Assembly: GCA_017432545.1 (NCBI GenBank)
Contig: JAFRJA010000072.1
Span: forward strand, 1 to 33,551
Direction: 5' to 3'
Source of the DNA: Erysipelotrichaceae bacterium
Lineage (GTDB): Bacteria > Bacillota_I > Bacilli_A > Erysipelotrichales > Erysipelotrichaceae
DNA: 33,551 nucleotides
Every line of letters begins with the position of its first letter. Within the stretch, counting starts at the first letter, position 1. The notes beneath the pieces were generated by a model that saw nothing but the letters and a program-made list of their open reading frames with translations, did not search any database and was not told where the DNA came from. Positions 16,081 to 23,811 of this stretch are shown one piece after another. The position numbers were made by a program, and so were the translations under genes.

Positions 16081-16962
16081 TTAACGTTTACTGATCTTTT
16101 CCCATACTTCATCAGAGAGCTTTTCATTGAGTGGCTGCTCAAGGTATTTACTAGGTTCCTCCAAAAACAGCTGTAACATTTTTATGGACTTGGAGAAATA
16201 GTAACCGTCGGCGATCCTTTCATCAACGGTAAAGCCAAGTTTGACGCCATCTTTGAAGACGACCTTTTCCTTCTCATAAAAAGGCATCTTGCCATATTCA
16301 CCGATTACCACAAACATCGAAGTGGTACCCCAGTTGGTCAGATGGTGATAGCCCTCTGGCAAACCGATGGAACCAAGATTAGCCAAAACTACCGATGCGT
16401 GATATGGATCGGTCTCGATCATCGCTTTCGGGATAAGGCTCTTCTTTTCCAGCCAGCAGATAAATCTTACTAATGGTCTTGAGATGAATTTCGGGATCGC
16501 ATTGAGTTTATCCATGACGCCTGATGATTCGTCTTTATAACCCTTACTCTTAAGCTTCAGCAGCTGTCTTTTCAGTTCGTTATGAACATCATCGATATTC
16601 CATTCCGGTTTAGAGTGGATAAAGCACAACACTTCACCGCCATCATCCGCAAATTCCTGTTTGACGGTAAAAGCCGCTGATACTTCATTTCGCTTATATA
16701 ACTTTCGGTCATGAATAAATACCGAAAGTTTGCTGCGTAAGGTAACGGTCTTCAATACAGCCGTTACGATACACTGAAACATGTTGTATTTGTAATCGAT
16801 ACCTTTTTTGTTTTTCTTTTTCAGATATTTCTCAAGATTAGTCAGATCGATCTGAAATGTAAAATAGGTCTGATTGTCACAGCGATCCGGAAACAGGAAA
16901 GGCATAATAAAATGCATTCCATCCGCTTCTTTCATATATTTGGCATCAAATCTGTCACCCAC
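16081..16962 (-). CDS. Stand-alone E2/chloramphenicol-acetyltransferase-like protein
   Basis: The 293-residue protein resembles the catalytic domain of 2-oxo acid dehydrogenase E2, which shares a fold with chloramphenicol acetyltransferase. It has no lipoyl or E1/E3-binding domain and no E1/E3 genes nearby. The part around residues 187-222 (HASVVLANLGSIGLPEG, GTTSMFVVIGEYG) fits the E2 core. The catalytic motif, HxxxDG or DHRxxDG in active enzymes, reads DERIADG here, so the His is replaced by Glu248. It is therefore probably not a classical acyltransferase. The start is GTG, supported by a GGGGG-type ribosome site about 9 nt upstream. Confidence 0.72.
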   Translation of the reverse strand: MGDRFDAKYMKEADGMHFIMPFLFPDRCDNQTYFTFQIDLTNLEKYLKKKNKKGIDYKYNMFQCIVTAVLKTVTLRSKLSVFIHDRKLYKRNEVSAAFTVKQEFADDGGEVLCFIHSKPEWNIDDVHNELKRQLLKLKSKGYKDESSGVMDKLNAIPKFISRPLVRFICWLEKKSLIPKAMIETDPYHASVVLANLGSIGLPEGYHHLTNWGTTSMFVVIGEYGKMPFYEKEKVVFKDGVKLGFTVDERIADGYYFSKSIKMLQLFLEEPSKYLEQPLNEKLSDEVWEKISKR

Positions 16963-17021
16963 TATTTTTCCCCCTTTATAATCAATGTTTATATTTTACT
17001 ACTATAAATTAATAAAAGCGA

Positions 17022-18206
17022 TCAATTGCCGTCATCGTCTTCAACGATTTCACCCTTGATCTTTTCTTCTTCCTTCCTTCTGAAGAAACGGTTCTTGAGC
17101 TGATCGGTACTCATACTGATCGTCTTCTGCAGATCGTTACTGATGTTGCCGGTAAAGGCTCTTATCATTTTCCCCACCGTGCTCTTTGCTTCTTCATCCA
17201 TTTTTGTCATACGGGACATGATCTTGCTTAAGGCGACCGGACCCGCCTTTGGCAGTTCCGAAAAATTACTGATATTCATTTCTGTCAGAGCTCTGAAGAA
17301 TTCTTCCACGAAGATAGCCCGCTGTTCAATACTTGTATCCTTGAGAAATTGTATTATAGCCTTGCGGCTCAGATCGGTCTCATAGGCATTCTTGTCTGCT
17401 TCCAGCACATGATTTCCCTCGATCTGCCAGTTCAACATGTTATGAGCGGCAAAGATGTTGAAGACTGATATCTGGGCGATCTTTTTGTGTCTGGCCATCT
17501 CATAGATCGTGCCGACACCGTCCTTGACCGGGACAATCAGCTTATAACGGTTCTTGATCCGTTCGTATTTCTTTTCATCATAGCTGTCTTTTTTAAGACC
17601 CGGTCCATCATCGGAATAGACATCGATGATCATCCTCTGAATGAAGTAGTTACAATGGGTGGCTGCATAGATCGCGAGATACCCGCCCTTTGAATGCCCG
17701 ACAAATCTGTATTTGCGCCAGAAGCGGCAATTGCGGTTTACGTAATCGACCGCATCGTATTGAGAAGCGATATCACGATACGAAAGCATCAGGTCTTCTT
17801 TCCAGGCAATCAGAGAATCATCTGTTCCCCTGAAAGCGACCACGGTCGATCCATCATCCAGGTCTATCATCATGGCCGCAAACTTTTCGACCAGGTTTTC
17901 ATCGTTGTGGATCTTGCTGACACAGTGATGGACTTTACAGAAGGCAAAACGTTTACTTAAGGCCATCATGAAAAACAGAGAATCTTTATTCTTTACGACA
18001 TTCTTATCATTGGTATACTGATCGATATCCTTGCCTTCAAAATATCTGTCGGCCAGCTCCATAATTGTCAGAGATTTTTCATCTTTGAAATATTTCTCAA
18101 ATTCCATATAACAGATCTGGGCAAACAGAATATTGTCCAGTTCATTAAAGGGATCGTTTTTGAAGCTGAGGTCGCCTCGCCAGTACAAATAATCAGTAAT
18201 ATCCAT
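17022..18206 (-). CDS. DUF2974 (Mbeg1-like) alpha/beta hydrolase
   Basis: The 394-residue cytoplasmic protein belongs to the lipase-class-3-like DUF2974/Mbeg1 family. Evidence is the N-terminal DYLYWRGDLSF, the VAFRGTDDSLIAWKED stretch (an oxyanion region) and the nucleophile elbow VGHSKGG with Ser172; DGPGLKK near residue 205 is also typical. The C-terminal ~90 residues are helical and charged. The substrate is unknown, probably an acyl ester. The ATG has no Shine-Dalgarno site; TAAAAT (18216-18221) ends 9 nt before it. It is divergent from the metal-efflux operon. Confidence 0.8.
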   Translation of the reverse strand: MDITDYLYWRGDLSFKNDPFNELDNILFAQICYMEFEKYFKDEKSLTIMELADRYFEGKDIDQYTNDKNVVKNKDSLFFMMALSKRFAFCKVHHCVSKIHNDENLVEKFAAMMIDLDDGSTVVAFRGTDDSLIAWKEDLMLSYRDIASQYDAVDYVNRNCRFWRKYRFVGHSKGGYLAIYAATHCNYFIQRMIIDVYSDDGPGLKKDSYDEKKYERIKNRYKLIVPVKDGVGTIYEMARHKKIAQISVFNIFAAHNMLNWQIEGNHVLEADKNAYETDLSRKAIIQFLKDTSIEQRAIFVEEFFRALTEMNISNFSELPKAGPVALSKIMSRMTKMDEEAKSTVGKMIRAFTGNISNDLQKTISMSTDQLKNRFFRRKEEEKIKGEIVEDDDGN

Positions 18207-18226
18207 ACAAAAATCATTTTACACTA

Positions 18227-18255
18227 TTGCATTAATAAAAACATGGCTATATAAT
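18227..18255 (+). promoter_or_regulatory. Promoter of the metal-efflux operon
   Basis: TTGCAT (18227-18232), a 17-bp spacer and TATAAT (18250-18255) are followed directly by the operator palindrome. The -35 is weak, as is common for regulated metal promoters. Confidence 0.65.
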
Positions 18256-18256
18256 A

Positions 18257-18278
18257 CATATGAATAGATGTTCATATG
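18257..18278 (+). promoter_or_regulatory. ArsR/SmtB operator
   Basis: CATATGAA-TAGATG-TTCATATG is a perfect 8-6-8 inverted repeat that fits the ATATGAA...TTCATAT operator class of SmtB, CzrA and CadC. It covers the expected transcription start, so bound repressor would block transcription. The ArsR protein encoded at the end of the operon is the likely ligand. Confidence 0.85.
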
Positions 18279-18304
18279 TTCATTAAATTACAGGAGGATA
18301 TGTT

Positions 18305-18523
18305 ATGAAAAAGACTTATGGAATCGAAGTAGATTGCGCCAACTGCGCCAACAAAATGGAAGAAGCAACTAAAAATACCAAAGGGGTAAAAAACGCGGTT
18401 GTCAATTTCATGACTTTAAAAATGACTGTTGAATTTGAAGAAGGTGTCAATGCGAAAGAAGTCATGAAGGAAGTCCTCAAAAACTGCAAGAAAGTTGAAG
18501 ATGACTGTGAAATCTACTTATGA
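18305..18523 (+). CDS. Heavy-metal-associated (HMA) domain protein
   Basis: The 72-residue soluble protein is a single HMA domain with a CANC metal site (Cys11, Cys14) and the expected beta-alpha-beta-beta-alpha-beta pattern (VKNAVVNFMTLKMTVEF). It probably binds the metal ion in the cytoplasm and hands it to the ATPase. Upstream is a strong AGGAGG site. The gene overlaps the ATPase by 4 bp. It is in effect the N-terminal domain of CadA/ZntA split off as its own protein. Confidence 0.9.
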   Translation: MKKTYGIEVDCANCANKMEEATKNTKGVKNAVVNFMTLKMTVEFEEGVNAKEVMKEVLKNCKKVEDDCEIYL

Positions 18524-20391
18524 GTAAGAAACAGAAAAAGAACCTGTTTAGGATCATAATTGCGGCGATCATGCTGATCGCTTTACACTTTGTTAAATTT
18601 GAAAACCGATATCTCGAGCTTTGTGCTTATCTTATACCTTATCTGATCATCGGCTATGATATCCTGCGCAAAGCTTTCTTAAGTATAAAGAACCGTGAAC
18701 ACTTTGATGAAAACCTGCTGATGGCCATTGCCACGGTTGGTGCGATCGCCTTAGGCGAATATTCCGAAGGCGTGGAAGTTATGCTTTTCTATCAGATCGG
18801 TGAATGGTTCCAATCCTATGCAGTCTCCCGTTCAAGAAAAAACATTGCGGCTCTGATGGATATCAGACCGGACTATGCCAATATCGAAAAAGACGGAGAA
18901 CTCGTCAGAATCGATCCGGATGAAGTTGAGATCGGCGATATCATCGTCGTCAAAGTCGGTGAAAAGATCCCGCTTGATGGGGTTGTTGTGGAAGGTGATA
19001 CTTCACTCAATACCAGCGCTCTGACTGGTGAATCAAAACCGAAAGATGTCAGTGTGGGTGATGATGTCATAAGCGGCTGTATCAATATGACTTCGCCGAT
19101 CAAAGTAAAGACCACGAAACTGTTTGGTGAATCCACAGTTTCAAAAGTTCTTGATCTGATCGAGAATGCTACCAGCAATAAATCAAAATCGGAAGACTTC
19201 ATCTCGAAGTTTGCGCGATACTATACGCCGATCGTCGTATACTGTGCTATAGCACTGGCGATCATTCCACCGCTATTTATTCACTTTGTATTACATGGCG
19301 AGCTCGACTTCTCGACCTGGATCTTCAGAGCCTTGACCTTCTTAGTCATCTCCTGTCCTTGTGCACTGGTCATCTCGATCCCGCTTACATTCTTTGCGGG
19401 GATCGGCGGTGCTTCCAAGGCTGGTGTACTGATCAAAGGTTCAAACTACATGGAAACTCTCGCCAACACCAGATATGTCGCCTTTGACAAGACCGGCACG
19501 ATTACTTTAGGTATCTTTGAGGTCAACAGCGTCCATAACAGTGGATTCAGTAAAGAGGAACTGCTGGAATATGCGGCGCATGGTGAAGCCTTATCCACTC
19601 ACCCGATCGCGCAGTCCATCTTGCGCGAATATGGCAAGCCTGTCGATAAGGAAAGGATCAGATCGATAAAGGAACACGCCGGTAAAGGCATTGAGGCCTA
19701 TATCGATGACAGACATATCTTCATCGGCAATGAAAAGCTGATGAATGATAACGGCATTACGATAATCGAATGTCCTGATGAAGGCACGATCGTCCATTTG
19801 GCCGTTGATGGTGAATACAAAGGTCATATCCACATCGGCGATAAGATCAAACCTACTTCAAAACAGGCGATCGCTGAATTAAAGAAAGCCGGGGTCAGAA
19901 AGACGATCATGCTGACAGGTGATGATGACAAGATCGCTGATAAGGTCGCTGAGGAAATCGGCATCGATGAAGTCCACAGCGAACTGTTACCACAGGACAA
20001 GGTTACAAAAGTTGAAGAACTGCTGAAACAGAAAGACGAAAAGGAAACATTGGCCTTTATCGGTGACGGCATCAATGATGCACCGGTCATTGCCATGGCT
20101 GATGTCGGTATTGCGATGGGAAGTCTTGGTTCCGATGCGGCGATCGAAGCAGCTGATATCGTTTTGATGGATGATGATCCGCTTAAGGTATCCAAGGCCA
20201 TCAAGATCGCCAACAAGTGTATGCGCATCGTCAGAGAAAACATCATCTTTGCGATCGTTGTCAAAGTCGTTACGCTTATCTTGAGTGCCTTAGGTCTGGC
20301 ACAGATGAATATGGCGATCTTCTCTGATGTCGGCGTCATGATTATTGCGGTCATCAATGCGATCAGAGCTCTGGGGGTTAAAAATATCTGA
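18520..20391 (+). CDS. P1B-type Zn/Cd-exporting ATPase (CadA/ZntA-like)
   Basis: The 623-residue membrane ATPase pumps divalent metal ions out of the cell. It starts directly with membrane segments; the usual N-terminal HMA domain is a separate gene upstream. Visible are the metal site CPC (279-281) in ISCPCALVIS, the phosphorylated Asp323 in FDKTGT, HP at 361-362, TGES in the actuator domain (169-172) and GDGINDAP in the hinge. The last segments contain K...MNMAIFSDVG, which fits the Zn/Cd subclass P1B-2 rather than copper pumps. Confidence 0.94.
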   Translation: MSKKQKKNLFRIIIAAIMLIALHFVKFENRYLELCAYLIPYLIIGYDILRKAFLSIKNREHFDENLLMAIATVGAIALGEYSEGVEVMLFYQIGEWFQSYAVSRSRKNIAALMDIRPDYANIEKDGELVRIDPDEVEIGDIIVVKVGEKIPLDGVVVEGDTSLNTSALTGESKPKDVSVGDDVISGCINMTSPIKVKTTKLFGESTVSKVLDLIENATSNKSKSEDFISKFARYYTPIVVYCAIALAIIPPLFIHFVLHGELDFSTWIFRALTFLVISCPCALVISIPLTFFAGIGGASKAGVLIKGSNYMETLANTRYVAFDKTGTITLGIFEVNSVHNSGFSKEELLEYAAHGEALSTHPIAQSILREYGKPVDKERIRSIKEHAGKGIEAYIDDRHIFIGNEKLMNDNGITIIECPDEGTIVHLAVDGEYKGHIHIGDKIKPTSKQAIAELKKAGVRKTIMLTGDDDKIADKVAEEIGIDEVHSELLPQDKVTKVEELLKQKDEKETLAFIGDGINDAPVIAMADVGIAMGSLGSDAAIEAADIVLMDDDPLKVSKAIKIANKCMRIVRENIIFAIVVKVVTLILSALGLAQMNMAIFSDVGVMIIAVINAIRALGVKNI

Positions 20392-20687
20392 TGAAGATCA
20401 AGAGTGAAAATACCTTATATGATGTTGCAGAACTGTTCAAGAATTTCTCTGATTCGACCAGGATCAGAATTCTCTATCTGCTGATCGAAGAAGAAAAGAG
20501 CGTTTCAGAAATCGCGGAACTTCTCAACATGAATCAGTCTGCGATCTCTCATCAGCTGCGTTTTCTGAAGAATTCAAAACTCGTAAGAAATCGCCGTGAA
20601 GGAAAAACGATCTACTATTCTCTGGATGACGATCATGTCTACAACATAATCTCGCAAGGCATTGAACATGTAGAAGAGGACGATTAA
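20391..20687 (+). CDS. ArsR/SmtB family metal-responsive repressor (CzrA-like)
   Basis: The 98-residue winged-helix repressor has a DNA-recognition helix in NMNQSAISHQLRFLKN and a wing RREGKTIYYSL. The alpha-5 metal site can be read as D-x-H-x10-H-x2-E (DDDHVYNIISQGIEHVEE): three ligands of the CzrA zinc site are kept and the fourth His is Glu. The Cys motif of CadC is absent, so zinc (or cobalt) is a more likely signal than cadmium. It overlaps the ATPase stop by one base (TGATG) and probably controls its own operon at 18257-18278. Confidence 0.9.
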   Translation: MKIKSENTLYDVAELFKNFSDSTRIRILYLLIEEEKSVSEIAELLNMNQSAISHQLRFLKNSKLVRNRREGKTIYYSLDDDHVYNIISQGIEHVEEDD

Positions 20688-20710
20688 GGGCGTGATAATC
20701 ACGCCCTTTT
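20686..20710 (+). terminator. Terminator of the metal-efflux operon
   Basis: AAGGGCGTGA and TCACGCCCTT form a perfect 10-bp stem with a TAA loop, ending in TTTT. It overlaps the ArsR stop codon and probably also serves as a weak terminator for the convergent TIR gene. Confidence 0.9.
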
Positions 20711-20715
20711 GTATT

Positions 20716-23700
20716 CTATTTATATTCGATCAGCTGTTCATTGGCCCGCTTGATCAGCTGTTCATTGGTATAGCGCTTATAGCTCGCCAGTGAATATGTG
20801 AGATCAAGTTTCTTCATTTCATAGGCATAGACCAGGAATTCATCCGCATCCTTGTAATAATCCATGATATTGCCGCTGATCTCAAGAAGTGGTTTGGAGC
20901 TGTCAGAATCAAGATTGATGAGATTCAGCGATTCCGCATTATACAGGAACAGTTCATTATCAAAGAAATCAAATTTGATCATTCTTTCGTTGGAATAGAA
21001 TATTCCCTTCTGATTCAGTTCAACGCTTCTTATCTCTTTATCACCTTCATAGATCCTCAACATACCATCAGGATATACAACATAGGCCCTTCCGTCATGA
21101 TAGGTGAAAGTCATGGCCCTATCACCGGTATAAGGAATGGAATAAAGCAGTTCGCCTTTAAGATCATAGATGTTCAAAGAATCAGGAGCAGAATAGACGA
21201 TCCTTTCTTCATCCAGGCAGGCCAGAAATTCCTCATCACCGCCTTCAAAAACAGTAAGTGCCTCATTAGTATCCATATCGATCAGCACAACGCTGCGGCT
21301 GAAACCTTTTCCCAAAGTCGATGAAAGCAGATAACGTCCGTTTTCATCTACCAGGAGTCTCGTCGGATAGTAGTATTTTTCGTTATAGTTGATCAGAAAA
21401 CGGTCTTCCAGTGATAATTCCAGATTTCTGATCTGACCGCTTTTCAGATCCAGGATCCTGATGATATTTGGCTCTTCGATATCGTGATAATAGACGATGT
21501 GATTCTTACAGATCAAAGCAGCCGGATAAACGTATTCGGTATCAGTATAGATCTTCATACTGCGATCCAACGGGAAGGAATAGAAACCGTAACCGATGTC
21601 AAAATCATATACACCAAGATCGGTCTCACTTTCCATGCTTTGTGATAACAGATCGAAACAGACAACGCTCATCTTGCCATCAGGAGCGATGATCTTAAGC
21701 AGATAAGCTTTATCATCAAAGGTATCCAGCAGATGATAATAGGTATTTTCATCGATCGGATACTGGCCGATCACGACCTTATTTTTCAGATCAGCAACGC
21801 CGATCGTATCATAAGCGACATAGATCATCATATCTCCCGCAAGCAGATGTTCCTCCGGAGGATTCTGATGATTGACCATCGAATAATATTCCAGAGAATC
21901 ATCATAGCTGTATTCATACAGATAGAGGTTTCCTTCATTCAGGACCGCAAAATGTGAGAACAGTGTATTGAGCCTGCTCAGGATCTTCTGAATATCCGTA
22001 AAATTCTCCGGGAAGCTCTTGTTTAAAGCGGCACTGCCTTCATCAAACCAGAATGTTCCCTGATAGCCATCAGAACAGACAAAGATCATCGCTTCGCTGT
22101 CGTGATTGAGCAGCTTGGCGATCGAGCGGTTCATCAGATAACTGTTCAGGATATTCCCTGAATTATCGATCTGATAGATGCCGTTGCCTAAGATCAGGCA
22201 GAAGCTGTCTTCATCGTGAGAGACGACTTCAACATCATCGATCGGAAAACTGTTGTCGATAAGTGTTTCAAATTTTCTGTCCCCACTCTCATAGGCACAC
22301 AGACGGTATTTCTTGTTTATTACACTGGAGAATTCGTTTATATCATAAGAAGACATGCCACCGGGATCATCAACAGCATATAACGTGCCTTTTTCATCAA
22401 AAGCAAAATACAAGACACTGCTGAATAATTCCGGAAGTTCTAAATACTTCGAAGTGTTCAGATCAAGCAATAATATTTTATAGTTGAAAGATGAACCTTT
22501 GATCAGAAAAGCCACGAGTTCATCATTGTAAGACCAGGTAAAATCAGCGAAATACCCTTCATAACCATCCGGTAGCCTGAACGAAAACTGTTCATGGCCA
22601 TCTGTATCCAAAACTGTAAAAATAAAGGAATCGATGACACCGATCTGTTTCTTTGAATAAGAAAGCTTTGTCTTGCCAAGTGTTTTCTTCTCTAATGGGA
22701 AAGCCCACTTCTTTTCGCCATCGAGATAGCCGTAGGAAGCGACCTCTTCATTGCTGCAGACGATCACCTCTTCTTTTTTTCCTTCATGGATATTATTAGG
22801 CTTATAAGGCAAAGATAAAGAAACAAGTTCATTCTTCCTGTTGACATCATATGAATGAAGCTGTCTGCCTTTATCGGAGAAAACGAGATATAAATTATCC
22901 GCAGTTATGAAAAATTCACTTATCTCATTGATGTTATCGATACGCCATAATTCCTGTGTCTGAAATGGTGCAGTATAGGCATAGGTCGTTTTCGCTAAAG
23001 CATATAAAGCATCATCGACTACAGGACGATCATCATTTTCCGACGGTAAAGCCTTTAAAGCCGTTTCAACTGCTGAAAGCCTGTCCTGTTTGGAATAATA
23101 ATCAAGTGATTCCTTGGCTAAAGTTTTCGATTCATTGACCAGTGCCTGACGGTAGTTCTTGGAGATCTGGGCATTGCTCCAGAGCAGATAGCTGATCGCA
23201 ATAACGACCAGCATAAATAATGAAGCCAGGATCGTAAACAGACGTTTACGGCGGTACTTCTCCTGCCTTAAGACCAGTTCATCATAGTTACAGCCGATCA
23301 TCGCCGAAACAAGTCGCGGCAGCTCTATCTTGCGGGCATCCTTGAAATCCATGCGGTAATCGCAGGCTAAAGGTTCACTGTTAACGGTTATTTCTTTCTC
23401 GTTGCCGTTTTCATCGATTATGGTCTTGGTGTAATGAAGCAGCTGCTCAGGGAAGACGACCGGTGGTTCGCCTTCCGATAAGACGCAGAAGATATGATCG
23501 CGGTCATGTTTCTTAAGAAAAGTATCGATCTCCAGCAGACACCATTTTGACTTGAGATAATCAGGTGAACAGATGATGATCAGATAATCGGAATTATCCA
23601 GAGCACTTTCGATCTTGGTGGCCAGATCCGGATTGAGCTGCAGTTCTTCCTGATCGCGGAAGATGCGGGTGATCTTATTGACTCCGGTCTTTTCCTGAAT

Positions 23701-23811
23701 GGCCTTAGGAATACGAAAATGTTCCAGGGAATGCTGGATCTCTATTGCTACATCTGTGTCTCTTGGTGTATGCCTGTAGGAAATAAAGGCATCATAATGA
23801 AGTTCATTCAT
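20716..23811 (-). CDS. TIR domain - transmembrane - beta-propeller protein
   Basis: The 1031-residue protein starts with a TIR domain (about 5-130): YDAFISYRHTPRDTD, FRDQEEL and SPDYLKSKWCLLEI, where Glu94 sits at the catalytic position of TIR NAD hydrolases. A single membrane helix (191-211, preceded by basic KYRRKR) and a helical linker (about 215-265, LAKESLDYY...AVETALKALP) follow. The remaining ~750 residues are beta-rich repeats of the WD40/propeller type (for example FAFDEKGTLYAVDD, GRYLLSSTLG). The N-terminal TIR is expected in the cytoplasm; on which side the propeller lies is not clear. The start overlaps the RyR gene by 8 bp. Two 8-residue repeats end the protein. Domain order is sure; function is inferred. 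Confidence 0.85.
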   Translation of the reverse strand: MNELHYDAFISYRHTPRDTDVAIEIQHSLEHFRIPKAIQEKTGVNKITRIFRDQEELQLNPDLATKIESALDNSDYLIIICSPDYLKSKWCLLEIDTFLKKHDRDHIFCVLSEGEPPVVFPEQLLHYTKTIIDENGNEKEITVNSEPLACDYRMDFKDARKIELPRLVSAMIGCNYDELVLRQEKYRRKRLFTILASLFMLVVIAISYLLWSNAQISKNYRQALVNESKTLAKESLDYYSKQDRLSAVETALKALPSENDDRPVVDDALYALAKTTYAYTAPFQTQELWRIDNINEISEFFITADNLYLVFSDKGRQLHSYDVNRKNELVSLSLPYKPNNIHEGKKEEVIVCSNEEVASYGYLDGEKKWAFPLEKKTLGKTKLSYSKKQIGVIDSFIFTVLDTDGHEQFSFRLPDGYEGYFADFTWSYNDELVAFLIKGSSFNYKILLLDLNTSKYLELPELFSSVLYFAFDEKGTLYAVDDPGGMSSYDINEFSSVINKKYRLCAYESGDRKFETLIDNSFPIDDVEVVSHDEDSFCLILGNGIYQIDNSGNILNSYLMNRSIAKLLNHDSEAMIFVCSDGYQGTFWFDEGSAALNKSFPENFTDIQKILSRLNTLFSHFAVLNEGNLYLYEYSYDDSLEYYSMVNHQNPPEEHLLAGDMMIYVAYDTIGVADLKNKVVIGQYPIDENTYYHLLDTFDDKAYLLKIIAPDGKMSVVCFDLLSQSMESETDLGVYDFDIGYGFYSFPLDRSMKIYTDTEYVYPAALICKNHIVYYHDIEEPNIIRILDLKSGQIRNLELSLEDRFLINYNEKYYYPTRLLVDENGRYLLSSTLGKGFSRSVVLIDMDTNEALTVFEGGDEEFLACLDEERIVYSAPDSLNIYDLKGELLYSIPYTGDRAMTFTYHDGRAYVVYPDGMLRIYEGDKEIRSVELNQKGIFYSNERMIKFDFFDNELFLYNAESLNLINLDSDSSKPLLEISGNIMDYYKDADEFLVYAYEMKKLDLTYSLASYKRYTNEQLIKRANEQLIEYK
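20728..20768. repeat. Tandem 24-bp-period repeat at the 3' end of the TIR gene
   Basis: GATCAGCTGTTCATTGG occurs at 20728-20744 and again at 20752-20768, 24 bp apart and in frame. It encodes the doubled NEQLI motif at the C-terminus (TNEQLIKRANEQLIEYK). Confidence 0.8.

Noticed and set aside
19824..20357. A 177-codon - strand open frame inside the P-type ATPase gene
   Set aside because: Ser/Thr-rich shadow of a conserved ATPase; no ribosome site and no family match.
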